DNA of 64,000 bases from positions 868,001-932,000 of the forward strand of contig NZ_CP042819.1 of NCBI RefSeq assembly GCF_008065155.1, read 5' to 3'. Shown here in pieces: positions 47,010-56,946 of this stretch. The position numbers and the translations under genes are program-made. The notes below the pieces were generated by a model, which worked only from the letters and a program-made list of their open reading frames with translations, ran no database searches and was not told where the DNA came from. Each line of letters opens with the position of its first letter. The first letter of the stretch is position 1. Source of the DNA: Octadecabacter sp. SW4. GTDB taxonomy: Bacteria; Pseudomonadota; Alphaproteobacteria; Rhodobacterales; Rhodobacteraceae.

Positions 47010-47390
47010 ATGAAACAGATTATCGCCGCCAGTTTCGCGCTGACCCTCGCGGCCTTTCCCTTGGTCGCGCAGGAAGATCAGGACCCTGATATACAGGAGG
47101 GCTTTTCCCTCATGGAGGAAGGGGCCAAGCTGCTGTTTCGCGGTTTCATGAACGAAATGGAACCGGCACTGGATGACTTTGCCGGCATGGCGCAGGACCT
47201 GGAACCCGCCCTTGATATGCTGGCCACCGAAATGGGCCCCGCGCTGATGGCGCTGATCAAGCGGCTGGACGATGTGCGCTATTACGAAGCCCCGGAAGTC
47301 TTGCCAAACGGTGATATCATCATCCGCCGCAGCCCCGATGCACCGCCCTACGAGCCCGAGCCGGAACCGAACGAAGAAATCGAACTCTAG
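47010..47390 (+). CDS. Small exported acidic protein
   Basis: 126 aa. Signal peptide 'MKQIIAASFALTLAAFPLVA', a helical middle rich in Met and Leu ('LEPALDMLATEMGPALMALI'), 'VRYYEAPEVLPNGDIIIRR', and a Pro/Glu-rich tail. Known to me only as a conserved roseobacter protein without function. Convergent with ppx, overlapping by 4 nt. Confidence 0.78.
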   Translation: MKQIIAASFALTLAAFPLVAQEDQDPDIQEGFSLMEEGAKLLFRGFMNEMEPALDDFAGMAQDLEPALDMLATEMGPALMALIKRLDDVRYYEAPEVLPNGDIIIRRSPDAPPYEPEPEPNEEIEL

Positions 47391-48943
47391 GACGCGCGCT
47401 TTGTCTTGAAGGTCACGATCGGGGTCGCGCCCATTGCGCTGGCCAGCGCGTTGAACCGCGCTTCGGCCACTTCGCCAAACAACGGGCGCGCGCGGTTGCG
47501 CAACACGATTTCCAATTCTTTCTTTTTGGGGCGATACTGCAATTGGCCGGGCTGTTCGTCCATCGAAAGCAGCAGCATCGCCCCAAACCGCATGGCTTTG
47601 CCCAGGATTTCCGCCTCGAGCTGTTCTTTTTCGCTGAGCAGCGTGAACAGGGCTTCAAACGGAGTGCCTTCGCGTTTGTTGGCATAGCGGTGCAGCAGCG
47701 CGATCCCCAGAAATACCCGTTCCGAATGTTTCAATCCGCCCAGATTGGCGCGGGTCGCGTTGTCAAAACAGACCTCGGCACGGTAATCGGGATGGGCGCG
47801 CCAGCTGACGTCATGCAGCAGGCAGGCGGCGCGCGTGATGCGTTTGCGCTGCCAACCACGTTGCTTGAACAGCGGTTCGATAAAACGGTGCAGCGCGCGC
47901 CCGAAACCGGGCATGCGCGCGTCTTTGGCTTCGACGAAGCGGCAGGCCTCGATCAGCGGGTCGCGGTCGCGCAGGCGTTGCGGCATTTGTTCATACAGCA
48001 TCCCCTCGCGGATGCCATAACTGGAAATCGCGATATCCTTGGGTTTGAACACCTTGACCAATTCGCGCAGCACCTGAATGGCGTAGGGCACCAGCGACAT
48101 CCGCGCATCTGATATGTTGCAGCGATTGCGCAGCTCTTGCAGGTCGGATTTTTCGATATATTCCAGCGTCTTGCTGACCTGACGTGATGACATGCGGTAT
48201 TCGTGCAAGACGGTCAGCGGATAGCCGCGCCGTTCCATGTCGACGCGGGCAATCGCGCGCCATGACCCGCCCACCAGAAACAGGCGCATGGCGGTCTCAT
48301 GGTCCATCTGCGCGTGCAGGTCGGCCATCGTGGCCTTGATATAGGCGCGCAGGCCCTTTTTGCCGCCTTTGATCTCGCGCAGTTTCAGCGGCCCCAGCGC
48401 CGAGGTCAGCCGCCGCCCCACGCGCCCCTCCGACAGGTCTGCCAGTTCCATCGACGATCCGCCGATATCGCAGACCATGCCATAGCTGCCGGGCCAGCCC
48501 AGCAACACGCCCTGAGCTGACAGGCGGGCTTCTTCCTGACCGTCGATCACCCAAAGTTTCAGGCCGGTTTCGCGTTCCACTTCGGCGCGGAAATCGGGAC
48601 CATCGCTGGCCTCGCGCACGGCGGCGGTGGCCACGGCCGTCAGCGGCGCGATACCCATCCCCTTGGCCAAGGCCACAAAGCGGCGGATCGCCGACAGGGC
48701 GCGCACCCGGCCCTCGGGGTTCAGTTTTCCGGTGTCCGACAGTCCCGCACCAAGCCCCGCCATGATCTTTTCGTTGTAGAAATAGGCGGGGCTGCGCGCC
48801 GCGCCGTCAAACACCACCATCCGGACCGAGTTCGAGCCAACATCAACCACGCCAACCCGCGAGAGCGCCCGCGCCTGCGGGTCATTGAACAGCGGGCGGC
48901 CAAACGGCCCCCAATCTTCGTGGTCCTGCAAGCTGTCGTCCAA
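47387..48943 (-). CDS. ppx: Exopolyphosphatase (Ppx/GppA family)
   Basis: 518 aa. Actin-like ATPase fold: 'VGVVDVGSNSVRMVVFDG' (phosphate 1) and 'CDIGGSSMELADL' (phosphate 2), followed by a C-terminal HD-like helical part ('ITRAACLLHDVSWRAHPDY'). Degrades polyphosphate or pppGpp. No ATG fits; the only start ahead of the conserved region is TTG 48943 (or a TTG four codons later), just 51 nt after the ppk stop. It is downstream of ppk on the same transcript, giving matched synthesis and breakdown. Confidence 0.93.
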   Translation of the reverse strand: MDDSLQDHEDWGPFGRPLFNDPQARALSRVGVVDVGSNSVRMVVFDGAARSPAYFYNEKIMAGLGAGLSDTGKLNPEGRVRALSAIRRFVALAKGMGIAPLTAVATAAVREASDGPDFRAEVERETGLKLWVIDGQEEARLSAQGVLLGWPGSYGMVCDIGGSSMELADLSEGRVGRRLTSALGPLKLREIKGGKKGLRAYIKATMADLHAQMDHETAMRLFLVGGSWRAIARVDMERRGYPLTVLHEYRMSSRQVSKTLEYIEKSDLQELRNRCNISDARMSLVPYAIQVLRELVKVFKPKDIAISSYGIREGMLYEQMPQRLRDRDPLIEACRFVEAKDARMPGFGRALHRFIEPLFKQRGWQRKRITRAACLLHDVSWRAHPDYRAEVCFDNATRANLGGLKHSERVFLGIALLHRYANKREGTPFEALFTLLSEKEQLEAEILGKAMRFGAMLLLSMDEQPGQLQYRPKKKELEIVLRNRARPLFGEVAEARFNALASAMGATPIVTFKTKRAS

Positions 48944-48994
48944 AACGCCCCCCGATTCCTGCCCCGTGACCTTGGCGGCGGAACGCCCCCCAAG

Positions 48995-51178
48995 TCAATT
49001 CCCGGTTGGATCATCTTCGGTGTGGGTCAGTTTTGGCACATCCGATGCGCCCGCCGATCCGCGCCCCGAAAGCGACGGATTTTCCATGAAAAAGCGGTGG
49101 CAGTTAAAGGCGAATGTGCCGTCGGGGATATCCTCGCGCCGGAAGGCGCCATCGGGGCCCATCACCCAGCTTTGCGCGACATCATGCAGGTTTGCGGCCA
49201 TGATCTGACTGACGATCTGCGCCTTGACGGTATTGTTGGTCGCCTCGACCAGCGTTTCAACGCGGCGGTTCAGGTTGCGCCCCATCCAATCGGCGGAGCT
49301 GATGAAGACACGCGCCTTTTTATGCGGCAATCCGTGGCCGTTGCCGAAACAGACAATGCGGGAATGTTCCAGAAACCGCCCGACAATGGACTTGACGCGG
49401 ATATTGTCCGACAGCCCTTTGATGCCGGGGCGCAACCCACAGATCCCGCGGATCACAAGGCTGATTTTCACACCCGCCTGCGACGCGGCATAAAGCGCGT
49501 CAATTACGTCTTCTTCAATCAGGGAGTTCATCTTGGCCCAGATTTCGGCGGGTTTTCCGTTGCGCGCATGTTCGGCCTCGGCGGCGATCATTTCCAGCAG
49601 GCGGGGCTTCAGCGTCAGCGGTGAAATCGCCAGGTTCTCAAGGGTTTCCGGCTGCGCGTAACCGGACAGATAGTTAAATACCTTGGTCGCATCGCGCCCC
49701 AGCGCCGCATCGCAGGTGAACAGTGACAGGTCGGTGTAAACCTGTGCTGTGATCGGGTGATAATTCCCGGTGCCGTAATGGGTATAGGTCACCAGCTTGT
49801 CACCTTCGCGGCGCACCACGGTGCTGATTTTTGCGTGGGTCTTATAGTTGATAAAGCCGTAAACCACATGCGCGCCCGCCCGTTCAAGGCGACGGGACTG
49901 GCGGATATTGGCGGCCTCGTCAAAGCGCGCCTTGAGCTCGACCAGGGCGGTGACAGATTTGCCGTCTTCGGCGGCTTCACACAGGGCTTCGACGATCGGG
50001 GATTTCTTTGAGGTGCGATAAAGCGTCTGCTTGATCGCCACCACATCGGGGTCGCGTGCGGCCTGCGCCAGAAACCGGACCACCATATCAAACGTTTCGT
50101 AAGGGTGATGCAGCAGCATGTCCTTCTGGCGGATCGCCGCGAACATGTCGCCCTCGTGGTCCAGCACCCGTTCGGGGACGCGCGGGCTGAACGCCGGCCA
50201 CAGCAGATCGGGGCGATCGTCAAGCACCAGTTCGGACAGATCGGACGCGCCGATCAGCCCATCCACTTCAACGACCTCGTCCTCGGTCACATGAAGTTCG
50301 TCCATGATCATTTTCTTCAGCGCTGGCGGGGCATCGACCGACATTTTCATACGCACCACTTCACCGCGCCGCCGCCGTTTCAGTGCCGTTTCAAATTCAC
50401 GCACAAGGTCTTCGGCCTCGTCCTCAAGCTCCAGATCACTGTCGCGCAGGATGCGAAATGCGCAATGCCCCTTGACCCGGTAACCCGGAAACAGGCTGCC
50501 CAGATGTTCCAGCAGCAGTTCTTCCAAAGGCAGAAAGCGGTGATCGCCGTCGTTGGGCAGGGCGATGAACCGGTCGATCTGGTGGGGCACGGGCAGCATC
50601 GCGCGCAGGGGGCGTTTGTCCGCCGTGCGTTCCAGTTGCAAGGCCAGCGCAAAGCCTTCGTTGGGCAGGAACGGAAAGGGGTGCGCGGGGTCAATCGCCA
50701 GCGGCGACAACACCGGAAACACCTGATCCAGAAACACATCCTCGAGGTAGCTCTTGTCATCCTTGGTCAGGGCCGCACGGTTCAGGATGGAAATCCCCGC
50801 ATCCTCCATTTCCGCCGTCAGGACGCGAAATACCTGTTGCTGGCGCGCCATAAGGCTGCGCGCATTGGTGTCGATCAGGATCAACTGTTCGGCCGGGGTC
50901 AGCCCGTCGATCGAGGGTGTAAGGTTGCCGGCATGGGCCAGTTCGCGCAGCCCGGCCACGCGCACCGTGTAAAATTCATCCAGGTTGGTGGCGGAAATCG
51001 ACAGGAACCGCAGCCTTTCCAGCAGGGGCACACGGGGGTTTTCCGCCTCTTCCAGCACGCGCCAGTTAAAGCCCAGCCAGCTAAGTTCGCGGTTCACAAA
51101 ACGTGCGGGGCCGGACAGATCGCCATCAAGGGCGACCGCATCGGGAAAGGGGGCGTCAAGAAAATCTGCGTGTGTCAT
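48995..51178 (-). CDS. ppk: Polyphosphate kinase (PPK1)
   Basis: 727 aa, reversible synthesis of polyphosphate from ATP. N-terminal '[19 protein letters not shown]', the catalytic segment '[20 protein letters not shown]' carrying the autophosphorylated His, and '[17 protein letters not shown]' in the last domain with second active His. Normal length. ATG 51178. Lies between hdaA and ppx. Confidence 0.96.
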   Translation of the reverse strand: MTHADFLDAPFPDAVALDGDLSGPARFVNRELSWLGFNWRVLEEAENPRVPLLERLRFLSISATNLDEFYTVRVAGLRELAHAGNLTPSIDGLTPAEQLILIDTNARSLMARQQQVFRVLTAEMEDAGISILNRAALTKDDKSYLEDVFLDQVFPVLSPLAIDPAHPFPFLPNEGFALALQLERTADKRPLRAMLPVPHQIDRFIALPNDGDHRFLPLEELLLEHLGSLFPGYRVKGHCAFRILRDSDLELEDEAEDLVREFETALKRRRRGEVVRMKMSVDAPPALKKMIMDELHVTEDEVVEVDGLIGASDLSELVLDDRPDLLWPAFSPRVPERVLDHEGDMFAAIRQKDMLLHHPYETFDMVVRFLAQAARDPDVVAIKQTLYRTSKKSPIVEALCEAAEDGKSVTALVELKARFDEAANIRQSRRLERAGAHVVYGFINYKTHAKISTVVRREGDKLVTYTHYGTGNYHPITAQVYTDLSLFTCDAALGRDATKVFNYLSGYAQPETLENLAISPLTLKPRLLEMIAAEAEHARNGKPAEIWAKMNSLIEEDVIDALYAASQAGVKISLVIRGICGLRPGIKGLSDNIRVKSIVGRFLEHSRIVCFGNGHGLPHKKARVFISSADWMGRNLNRRVETLVEATNNTVKAQIVSQIMAANLHDVAQSWVMGPDGAFRREDIPDGTFAFNCHRFFMENPSLSGRGSAGASDVPKLTHTEDDPTGN

Positions 51179-51219
51179 CGGGGCCTTATGGCGCGTTCGC
51201 GTAACAGGAGAGTGACAGA

Positions 51220-51897
51220 TTATCGACTGTCTTGGTCCAGTTTGTCCAGCACCGCCTTGGCCAGCGGCACCTTGATCGCCCGTTGCTGGGCCAGCGCCAT
51301 ACGGTCCAGTTCTTCGACAACCCTGCCCGCCATTGCAAAACTGCGCGCCATGTTGCGCAACAGGTAATCAAAGGCGCGCGGATCGGGTGACAACTGGCGA
51401 TCCTGAAACAGTTTCATCAGCACCGCGCCCAGTAGCCTGTCGTCGGGGTCATCGATGCGGATCACGCTGGCGCCTTGCATCCGGCTGGCCAGATCAGGCA
51501 GGGCGATGTCCCAACGGGTCGGGGCGTTGGCCCCGGTCAGCAACAACCGCCCGCCCGTAGCGCGCAGGTGGTTATGGGCGTGAAACAGCCATTCTTCGCC
51601 CGATTGGGGCAGGGTTTCCATGTCCTCGACCACCAGCGACTGTGCATCGGGCGGGGCAAGCGCCAAACCGCCCAGATCACGCGCCGCAATGATCTGCGCG
51701 CCAGAAATATGTTGAAACACCCGCGCAAGGTGGCTTTTGCCCGACCCCTGCGGCCCGATCAGCGCCAGTTTGCCGTCGGGCCAGTTTTCCCAGTCGCTGA
51801 CCATCGCATAGGCTGCCGCATTGGCATCCGAGACAAAGAAATCATCCGGCTCCAGCGCCACGCGTCTGGGCCAGTCAAAGGACAGCTGCTGTGTCAT
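51220..51897 (-). CDS. hdaA: DnaA-related regulator HdaA
   Basis: 225 aa, AAA+ domain without a DnaA DNA-binding domain. 'QLSFDWP' at the N-terminus fits the beta-clamp-binding motif (QL[SP]LxF class), then '[17 protein letters not shown]' (Walker A) and 'LVVEDME' (Walker B). In alphaproteobacteria HdaA promotes hydrolysis of DnaA-ATP after initiation. It starts directly at the end of the transporter gene (TGA-ATG contact). Confidence 0.9.
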   Translation of the reverse strand: MTQQLSFDWPRRVALEPDDFFVSDANAAAYAMVSDWENWPDGKLALIGPQGSGKSHLARVFQHISGAQIIAARDLGGLALAPPDAQSLVVEDMETLPQSGEEWLFHAHNHLRATGGRLLLTGANAPTRWDIALPDLASRMQGASVIRIDDPDDRLLGAVLMKLFQDRQLSPDPRAFDYLLRNMARSFAMAGRVVEELDRMALAQQRAIKVPLAKAVLDKLDQDSR

Positions 51898-52959
51898 TCA
51901 GTCTTGGTCCGTCAGGCCCTTATAGAGGCGCCCCTTCTTGTATTCGGCAATCGCGAAACGGGCGATCACCCCCAGCATCGCCGCTACCGGAACCGCGACC
52001 AGCATGCCGACAAAGCCGAACAGCGATCCAAAGACCGACAGGGCAAAGATCAGCCAGACCGGGTGCAATCCGACGCTGCTGCCGACAAGGTTCGGTGTCA
52101 GGATATTCCCTTCCAGAAACTGCCCCAACGCGAAAATGCCGGCAACCGCCGCGATCCATCCCCATTCCCCCCAGAACTGGAACAGTGCCAGCCCGATGGC
52201 CAGAACCCCGCCCACAAGCGCGCCAACGTACGGAATAAAGGTGATCAATCCGGCGATAAACCCGACCACCAGCCCGAAATTCAACCCCACCAGCATCAGC
52301 GACACCGCATAGTAGGTGCCAAGGATCACGCAAACCGTGCCCTGACCGCGAATGAATGATGCCAGCGTGCCGTCAATCTGGCTGGCGATGTCGCGCACCA
52401 CGGGGGCGTGATCGCGGGGCAGCAATTCATCGATCTTGGCGACCATGTTGTCCCAATCAAGCAGCAGATAAAACGTCACCACCGGCACGACCACGATCAG
52501 CACCAGCACGTTGACCAGGGACATGGCCGAACTGACCACTGAATTGACCAGATCGCCGCCCTTGGACTGGATCGTTTCACCGATCGAAACCAGTTGCTGG
52601 CGGATCGTGCTGTCGGCATCCATCAGGGATGGGAACTTTTCCGTCAGCCAGGCCTGCAGGTTCGCAAACAGGTCCGGCGCGGTATTGATCAATTGCCCCG
52701 TCTGCTGGATCAGCGTTGGAATGATCAGCAGGATCGCGATGACAAAGATCAGCACCGCGACCAGCGTGATTGTCACGGTCGCCATAATCCGGCTCAGACC
52801 CCATTTTTCCAGACGATCGGCGATGGGATCAAGGCAATAGGCAACCGCCCCGCCAAGGACAAACGGCAAGATCACATCGCCCAGATACCAAAGGATCACA
52901 AGGAATGCCGCCGTGGCGATGCCCCAGTATTTAGCCTGCTGTTGAACCGGAAATGCCAT
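51898..52959 (-). CDS. AI-2E family transporter (PerM/TqsA-like)
   Basis: 353 aa with about eight hydrophobic segments. The family-defining C-terminal stretch 'GFIAGLITFIPYVGALVGGV' and 'GNILTPNLVGSSVGLHPVW' is complete. Substrate ranges from signalling molecules to Na+/H+ exchange in the family and is unknown here. It shares an operon direction with hdaA-ppk-ppx and abuts hdaA without a gap. Confidence 0.9.
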   Translation of the reverse strand: MAFPVQQQAKYWGIATAAFLVILWYLGDVILPFVLGGAVAYCLDPIADRLEKWGLSRIMATVTITLVAVLIFVIAILLIIPTLIQQTGQLINTAPDLFANLQAWLTEKFPSLMDADSTIRQQLVSIGETIQSKGGDLVNSVVSSAMSLVNVLVLIVVVPVVTFYLLLDWDNMVAKIDELLPRDHAPVVRDIASQIDGTLASFIRGQGTVCVILGTYYAVSLMLVGLNFGLVVGFIAGLITFIPYVGALVGGVLAIGLALFQFWGEWGWIAAVAGIFALGQFLEGNILTPNLVGSSVGLHPVWLIFALSVFGSLFGFVGMLVAVPVAAMLGVIARFAIAEYKKGRLYKGLTDQD

Positions 52960-53273
52960 TTCGACCCTCGTGCGTTGCTGCCCCTAAATGGGCGATGCAC
53001 GCACGGGATGCAAGAAAAAGGGGGGCGGGACCGTGATGGAGAACACGCCCGCAATCAGGCCGCAGGCGCCGGGTGATCGGCGGCCCGCACCACGGGTCGG
53101 CGATTGGCGACGCGCGCAAGATGCCGAAAAGGGAGATGAACACGGCAGCTATAAAGTGCCATATAGCCAACGCTGGATCGCCAACCCGCGTGCCGCCGGT
53201 CACCCCTCTGGATTTCGCCGGCATAGTAAAAGGCCCCGACGCTGCGGGGCCTTTCTTAAGTCAAAGCGCAATC
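52960..53273. other. Gene-less interval between transporter and fasciclin genes
   Basis: 314 bases. Both-strand open frames here show no family features. It contains a terminator hairpin at 53229-53254 and the promoter of the leftward operon, for which I see no clear consensus. Confidence 0.45.
53229..53254 (-). terminator. Intrinsic terminator after fasciclin gene
   Basis: AAGGCCCC and GGGGCCTT pair around an 8-nt loop; on the minus strand the stem is followed by TTTTACT. It lies about 20-45 nt past the fasciclin stop at 53274. A T-run on the plus side (TTTCTT) would allow bidirectional function. Confidence 0.7.
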
Positions 53274-53789
53274 TTAGTTGCAGGCAGGGCGTGTGCCGGG
53301 CAGCAGCACCTTGTCGATCACGTGGATCACACCATTTTCGGCAACGATGTCGGCAATGATCACATTGGCCATTTCACCCGTCCCGTCGGCGATTGTGACA
53401 CCCCCCGCACCGGCGGTGATGCACAGGCGTTCGCTATCCAGAACCGGCTTGAAATAGTTTGAACCGGCTGGAATCTGGGCGGCGCGCAACAGGCGATCGT
53501 CCACGTGATACAGCAGCACATTGGTCAGCTGGGCCTTGTTTTCTTCCATCAGCAGGGTTTCAACCGTGCCGTCGGGCAGTGCGGCAAAGGCATCGTTGAC
53601 AGGCGCGTAAACGGTAAAGGGGCCGGGGCCTTGCAGCGTTTCAACCAGACCGGCGGCCGTGACGGCAGCGACCAGCGTGGTGAAACGTTCATCGCCCGCG
53701 GCTATGTCGACGATTGTCTGGGCCGAGGCAGCGCCGGCGACTGTGGTGCTCAGGGCTGCGGCAGCAGCAAGCTTGCGGAAAAAGGTCAT
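53274..53789 (-). CDS. Exported fasciclin (FAS1) domain protein
   Basis: 171 aa. Signal peptide 'MTFFRKLAAAAALSTTVAGA' with AxA cleavage, then one FAS1 domain with H1 'FTTLVAAVTAAGLVETLQGPGPFTVYAPVNDAF' and H2 'GVIHVIDKVLLPG' intact. FAS1 proteins function in adhesion or matrix. A pair of Cys (in 'LCITAGAG' and C-terminal 'RPACN') may pair. Followed by a terminator. Confidence 0.93.
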   Translation of the reverse strand: MTFFRKLAAAAALSTTVAGAASAQTIVDIAAGDERFTTLVAAVTAAGLVETLQGPGPFTVYAPVNDAFAALPDGTVETLLMEENKAQLTNVLLYHVDDRLLRAAQIPAGSNYFKPVLDSERLCITAGAGGVTIADGTGEMANVIIADIVAENGVIHVIDKVLLPGTRPACN

Positions 53790-53995
53790 GTGTCTATCCC
53801 ATCTCTTGGTTCATGCGAAAGTGCATATGCCAAGGTTACGGGGCGTCAGGCGGCACGGTTCACATCCCTCGCGCATCTGTCATAAGCCTGAAATCTTTGA
53901 TCCAAACGATGTTTTCGCACGTCTTGCGCGCTTGCGCCGCGCGCGGGTGATCCGTAAAGCTGTCGCGAAACCGAATTCCAAAAGGGTCCATCCCC

Positions 53996-55396
53996 ATGCG
54001 CATGAGCCGCTATTTCCTTCCCGTTCTCAAAGAAACGCCGCGCGAGGCGCAGATCGTCAGCCACCGGCTGATGCTGCAGGCGGGCATGATCAAACAGGCC
54101 AGCGCAGGGATCTATTCGTGGCTGCCCCTGGGCTACAAGGTGCTGAAAAAGATTGAAAACATCGTGCATCAGGAACAGGCCCGGGCGGGCCATCTGGCGA
54201 TGCTGATGCCGACGATTCAATCGGCGGACCTATGGCGTGAAAGTGGCCGCTATGATGCGTATGGCGCGGAAATGCTACGCATCACCGACCGTCATGAACG
54301 CGACATGCTGTTCACGCCCACGGCCGAAGAACTGGTAACGGATATTTTCCGCGCCAATGTGTCATCCTACAAAGACCTGCCGCTGACCATGTATCAGATC
54401 CAGTGGAAATTCCGCGATGAGGTCCGCCCGCGTTTTGGCGTGATGCGGGGGCGCGAATTTCTGATGAAGGACGGCTATAACTTTGACCTGACCAAAGAGG
54501 ACGCGCTGCACGCCTATAACCGTCATCTGGTCAGCTACCTGCGCACCTACGAACGCATGGGCCTCAAGGCGATCCCGATGCGCGCGGATTCCGGCCCGAT
54601 TGGCGGCGAGGATACCCATGAATTTCTGGTGCTGGCCGAAACGGGCGAAAGCGAAGTGTTCTATGACAGCGCCGTCACCGATCTGACATTCGGCGACCGC
54701 GAAATTGATTATGACGACAAGGCCGCCTGCGCCGCCGTCATGGAGGAATTTACCACCAAATACGCGCGCACCGACGAAACCCACGACGCGGCGCTGTTCA
54801 ACGCCATCCCCGAAGAACGACGCAAGACCGCGCGTGGTATCGAAGTCGGGCAGATTTTCTACTTTGGCACCAAATATTCCGATGCCTTGGGCGCGCTTGT
54901 CGATAATGGCGAGGGCGAAAAAGTCGCGGTGCATATGGGTAGCCACGGTATTGGCGTATCCCGTCTGCTGGGTGCCATCATCGAGGCAAGCCACGATGAA
55001 AAGGGCATCATCTGGCCCGAAGGTGTCACCCCGTTTCATGTGGGTATCCTGAACATGCGGTCTGGCGACGCCGCGGCCGATGCCGCCTGCGAAGCCCTTT
55101 ACCGCGACATTGCCGCCTTGGGCCTCGAGCCGCTTTATGATGACCGCGACGAACGGGCAGGCGCGAAATTCGGCACGATGGACCTGATCGGCCTGCCCTG
55201 GCGGATCACGGTTGGGCCGCGCGGGTTGAAAAACGGCGTAGTTGAAGTGACGTGTCGGCGCACCGGCACATCCGAGGAAATGACCCCGAAACAGGCCGTC
55301 ACCAAGATCGCCAAAATCTACGCACCACACCTGCCCGTGAAAGGCCACGCCGACGTCGAACCGATGGCGAACCGGTCGTTCCACACGTGGATGTAA
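53996..55396 (+). CDS. proS: Prolyl-tRNA synthetase
   Basis: Class II synthetase, 466 aa, about 100 residues shorter than the E. coli enzyme because it lacks the editing INS domain, as is usual in alphaproteobacteria. Motif 2 ('[22 protein letters not shown]'), motif 3 ('[15 protein letters not shown]') and a C-terminal anticodon-binding domain ('[20 protein letters not shown]') are present. ATG 53996 follows AAAGGG by 9 nt. It ends 10 nt inside the ThuA-like gene. Confidence 0.95.
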   Translation: MRMSRYFLPVLKETPREAQIVSHRLMLQAGMIKQASAGIYSWLPLGYKVLKKIENIVHQEQARAGHLAMLMPTIQSADLWRESGRYDAYGAEMLRITDRHERDMLFTPTAEELVTDIFRANVSSYKDLPLTMYQIQWKFRDEVRPRFGVMRGREFLMKDGYNFDLTKEDALHAYNRHLVSYLRTYERMGLKAIPMRADSGPIGGEDTHEFLVLAETGESEVFYDSAVTDLTFGDREIDYDDKAACAAVMEEFTTKYARTDETHDAALFNAIPEERRKTARGIEVGQIFYFGTKYSDALGALVDNGEGEKVAVHMGSHGIGVSRLLGAIIEASHDEKGIIWPEGVTPFHVGILNMRSGDAAADAACEALYRDIAALGLEPLYDDRDERAGAKFGTMDLIGLPWRITVGPRGLKNGVVEVTCRRTGTSEEMTPKQAVTKIAKIYAPHLPVKGHADVEPMANRSFHTWM

Positions 55397-56106
55397 AGCG
55401 CGCCCTGATTACCTGGGGTGGCTGGGACGGCCACGAACCAGAACAGGTCGCCGCGATATTTCGCGCGATGCTGGAGCAGGCGGGTATGAAGGTCACGCTC
55501 ACCGACAGCCTTGCGTGTTTCGATGATGCCGAAGGATTGCGCGCCTACGATGTGATCGTGCCGGTCTGGACGATGGCACAGGCCAGCCGCGAACAGGTCG
55601 CCAATGTCAGCGAGGCAGTGGCCCAGGGCACCGGCCTTGCGGGCTGTCACGGCGGCATGTGTGATGCTTTTCGCGACCAGACCCTGTGGCAATTCATGAC
55701 CGGGGCGAACTGGGTCGCGCATCCCGGCGGTGACGGTGTAGAGTACCGCGTAACCATCACCGACCCGGGGCATGAACTGGTCGCGGGGATCGGTGATTTC
55801 GATGTCACATCCGAACAGTATTATCTGCATGTCGATCCCGCCAATCACGTGCTGGCCACCACCCGTTTTCCGACTGTCGACTGGTATCATTCGCCCAACG
55901 GCCCGGTCGATATGCCCGTGGCCTGGAGCCGGGCTTGGGGGCAGGGGCGGGTCTATTACAACGCGCTGGGCCACCACGCCGATGTGATCGCGACGGGCCC
56001 CGCGCACGAAATGCTACGTCGCGGGCTGCTATGGGCTGCAGCGGGCAAGGCACTGGCCGATCCGGCGGCCTTGGCGCCGCTGCAATCGGCGGGGAACCAT
56101 TATTGA
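55387..56106 (+). CDS. ThuA-like domain protein
   Basis: 239 aa. '[20 protein letters not shown]' begins the ThuA glutamine-amidotransferase-like fold; '[16 protein letters not shown]' holds the nucleophile-elbow-like turn and '[14 protein letters not shown]' the C-terminal signature. ThuA relatives act on sugar metabolism (trehalose utilisation), exact reaction unknown. GTG 55387 overlaps proS by 10 nt and has no good ribosome binding site, so expression is probably coupled to proS. Overlaps the next gene by 4 nt. Confidence 0.82.
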   Translation: MDVKRALITWGGWDGHEPEQVAAIFRAMLEQAGMKVTLTDSLACFDDAEGLRAYDVIVPVWTMAQASREQVANVSEAVAQGTGLAGCHGGMCDAFRDQTLWQFMTGANWVAHPGGDGVEYRVTITDPGHELVAGIGDFDVTSEQYYLHVDPANHVLATTRFPTVDWYHSPNGPVDMPVAWSRAWGQGRVYYNALGHHADVIATGPAHEMLRRGLLWAAAGKALADPAALAPLQSAGNHY

Positions 56107-56885
56107 TTGATGCGGGCGACGATCTGATTGGCTGGATGATCGCCCTGCGCGACGACCCGTCCACCTACGGCGGCACAGGCGGCACCGCGCGCCTGCACCG
56201 CGATCTGACCGCTTGGGAGGCCGCGCAACAGATCGCGCCCGTCGATCTGGATCAAGACGGCAACGCAACCCATCCGGCGCGCCACGGCATGCACTTTGTC
56301 CAGCGCGCCCGCGAACATTTCATCGGCTACTACGGGCGCGACCACCGCGCGATGTGGGACGGCGGGGCCGATTGGGGTGACTGGCTTGAGGTGATCAGTG
56401 ACAACCCTGATCAGGCACTGGAGCGCGTGTTCAACTGGCTTGACCTGTTCGTGGAAATCTACGGACGCCATGCCAAACCCGTGGTGTTTCACAGGCCCGA
56501 CATGCGTCCTTTTGTTCATATTCTCAACCACTTGCATCCGATGCGCACAGATCCTTCTACGCGCCCCGGTGATGGTAGTCTGGCCGCGCTTCATGCCCAT
56601 CTGGATGCGCTGATTGCGGATCGCAGCCACCGCGTTGACGAATTTGCGCAGATCTTGCAGCGCCATGTGGTCGAGATGCTGACCTACCGCTTGCGCACTT
56701 CGTTCCTGATTGACGACATCGCGCGCGCGATGGCCCCGCCCCGAGGGATCGACGCGCTGGCGCAGGCGATCCACCCAACAGGTGATCGCTGGCAAACCTA
56801 TTTTCGCGCCGTGGATGAACTTTATGCAAACTGGAAGGGGCTGGGGCGATCCCAAGGCGGCACCCGCTCGCTGATCAGGGGCTAG
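56103..56885 (+). CDS. Protein of unknown function coupled to ThuA-like gene
   Basis: 260 aa, soluble, no signal peptide, rich in Asp, His and Trp ('HFIGYYGRDHRAMWDGGADW', 'VFHRPDMRPFVHILNHLHPM'). I do not recognise the family. Predicted mostly helical, with several conserved-looking His and Asp that could form a metal site. TTG 56103 overlaps the ThuA-like stop; GGGGAA lies upstream. Codon use is like its neighbours. Located between proS and lolC. Confidence 0.65.
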   Translation: MIDAGDDLIGWMIALRDDPSTYGGTGGTARLHRDLTAWEAAQQIAPVDLDQDGNATHPARHGMHFVQRAREHFIGYYGRDHRAMWDGGADWGDWLEVISDNPDQALERVFNWLDLFVEIYGRHAKPVVFHRPDMRPFVHILNHLHPMRTDPSTRPGDGSLAALHAHLDALIADRSHRVDEFAQILQRHVVEMLTYRLRTSFLIDDIARAMAPPRGIDALAQAIHPTGDRWQTYFRAVDELYANWKGLGRSQGGTRSLIRG

Positions 56886-56946
56886 GGCGTTGACCTTTGC
56901 CCCCGCGCCCCATTAGGTGATCCCCAAAACCACAAAGGTGCAGCAG

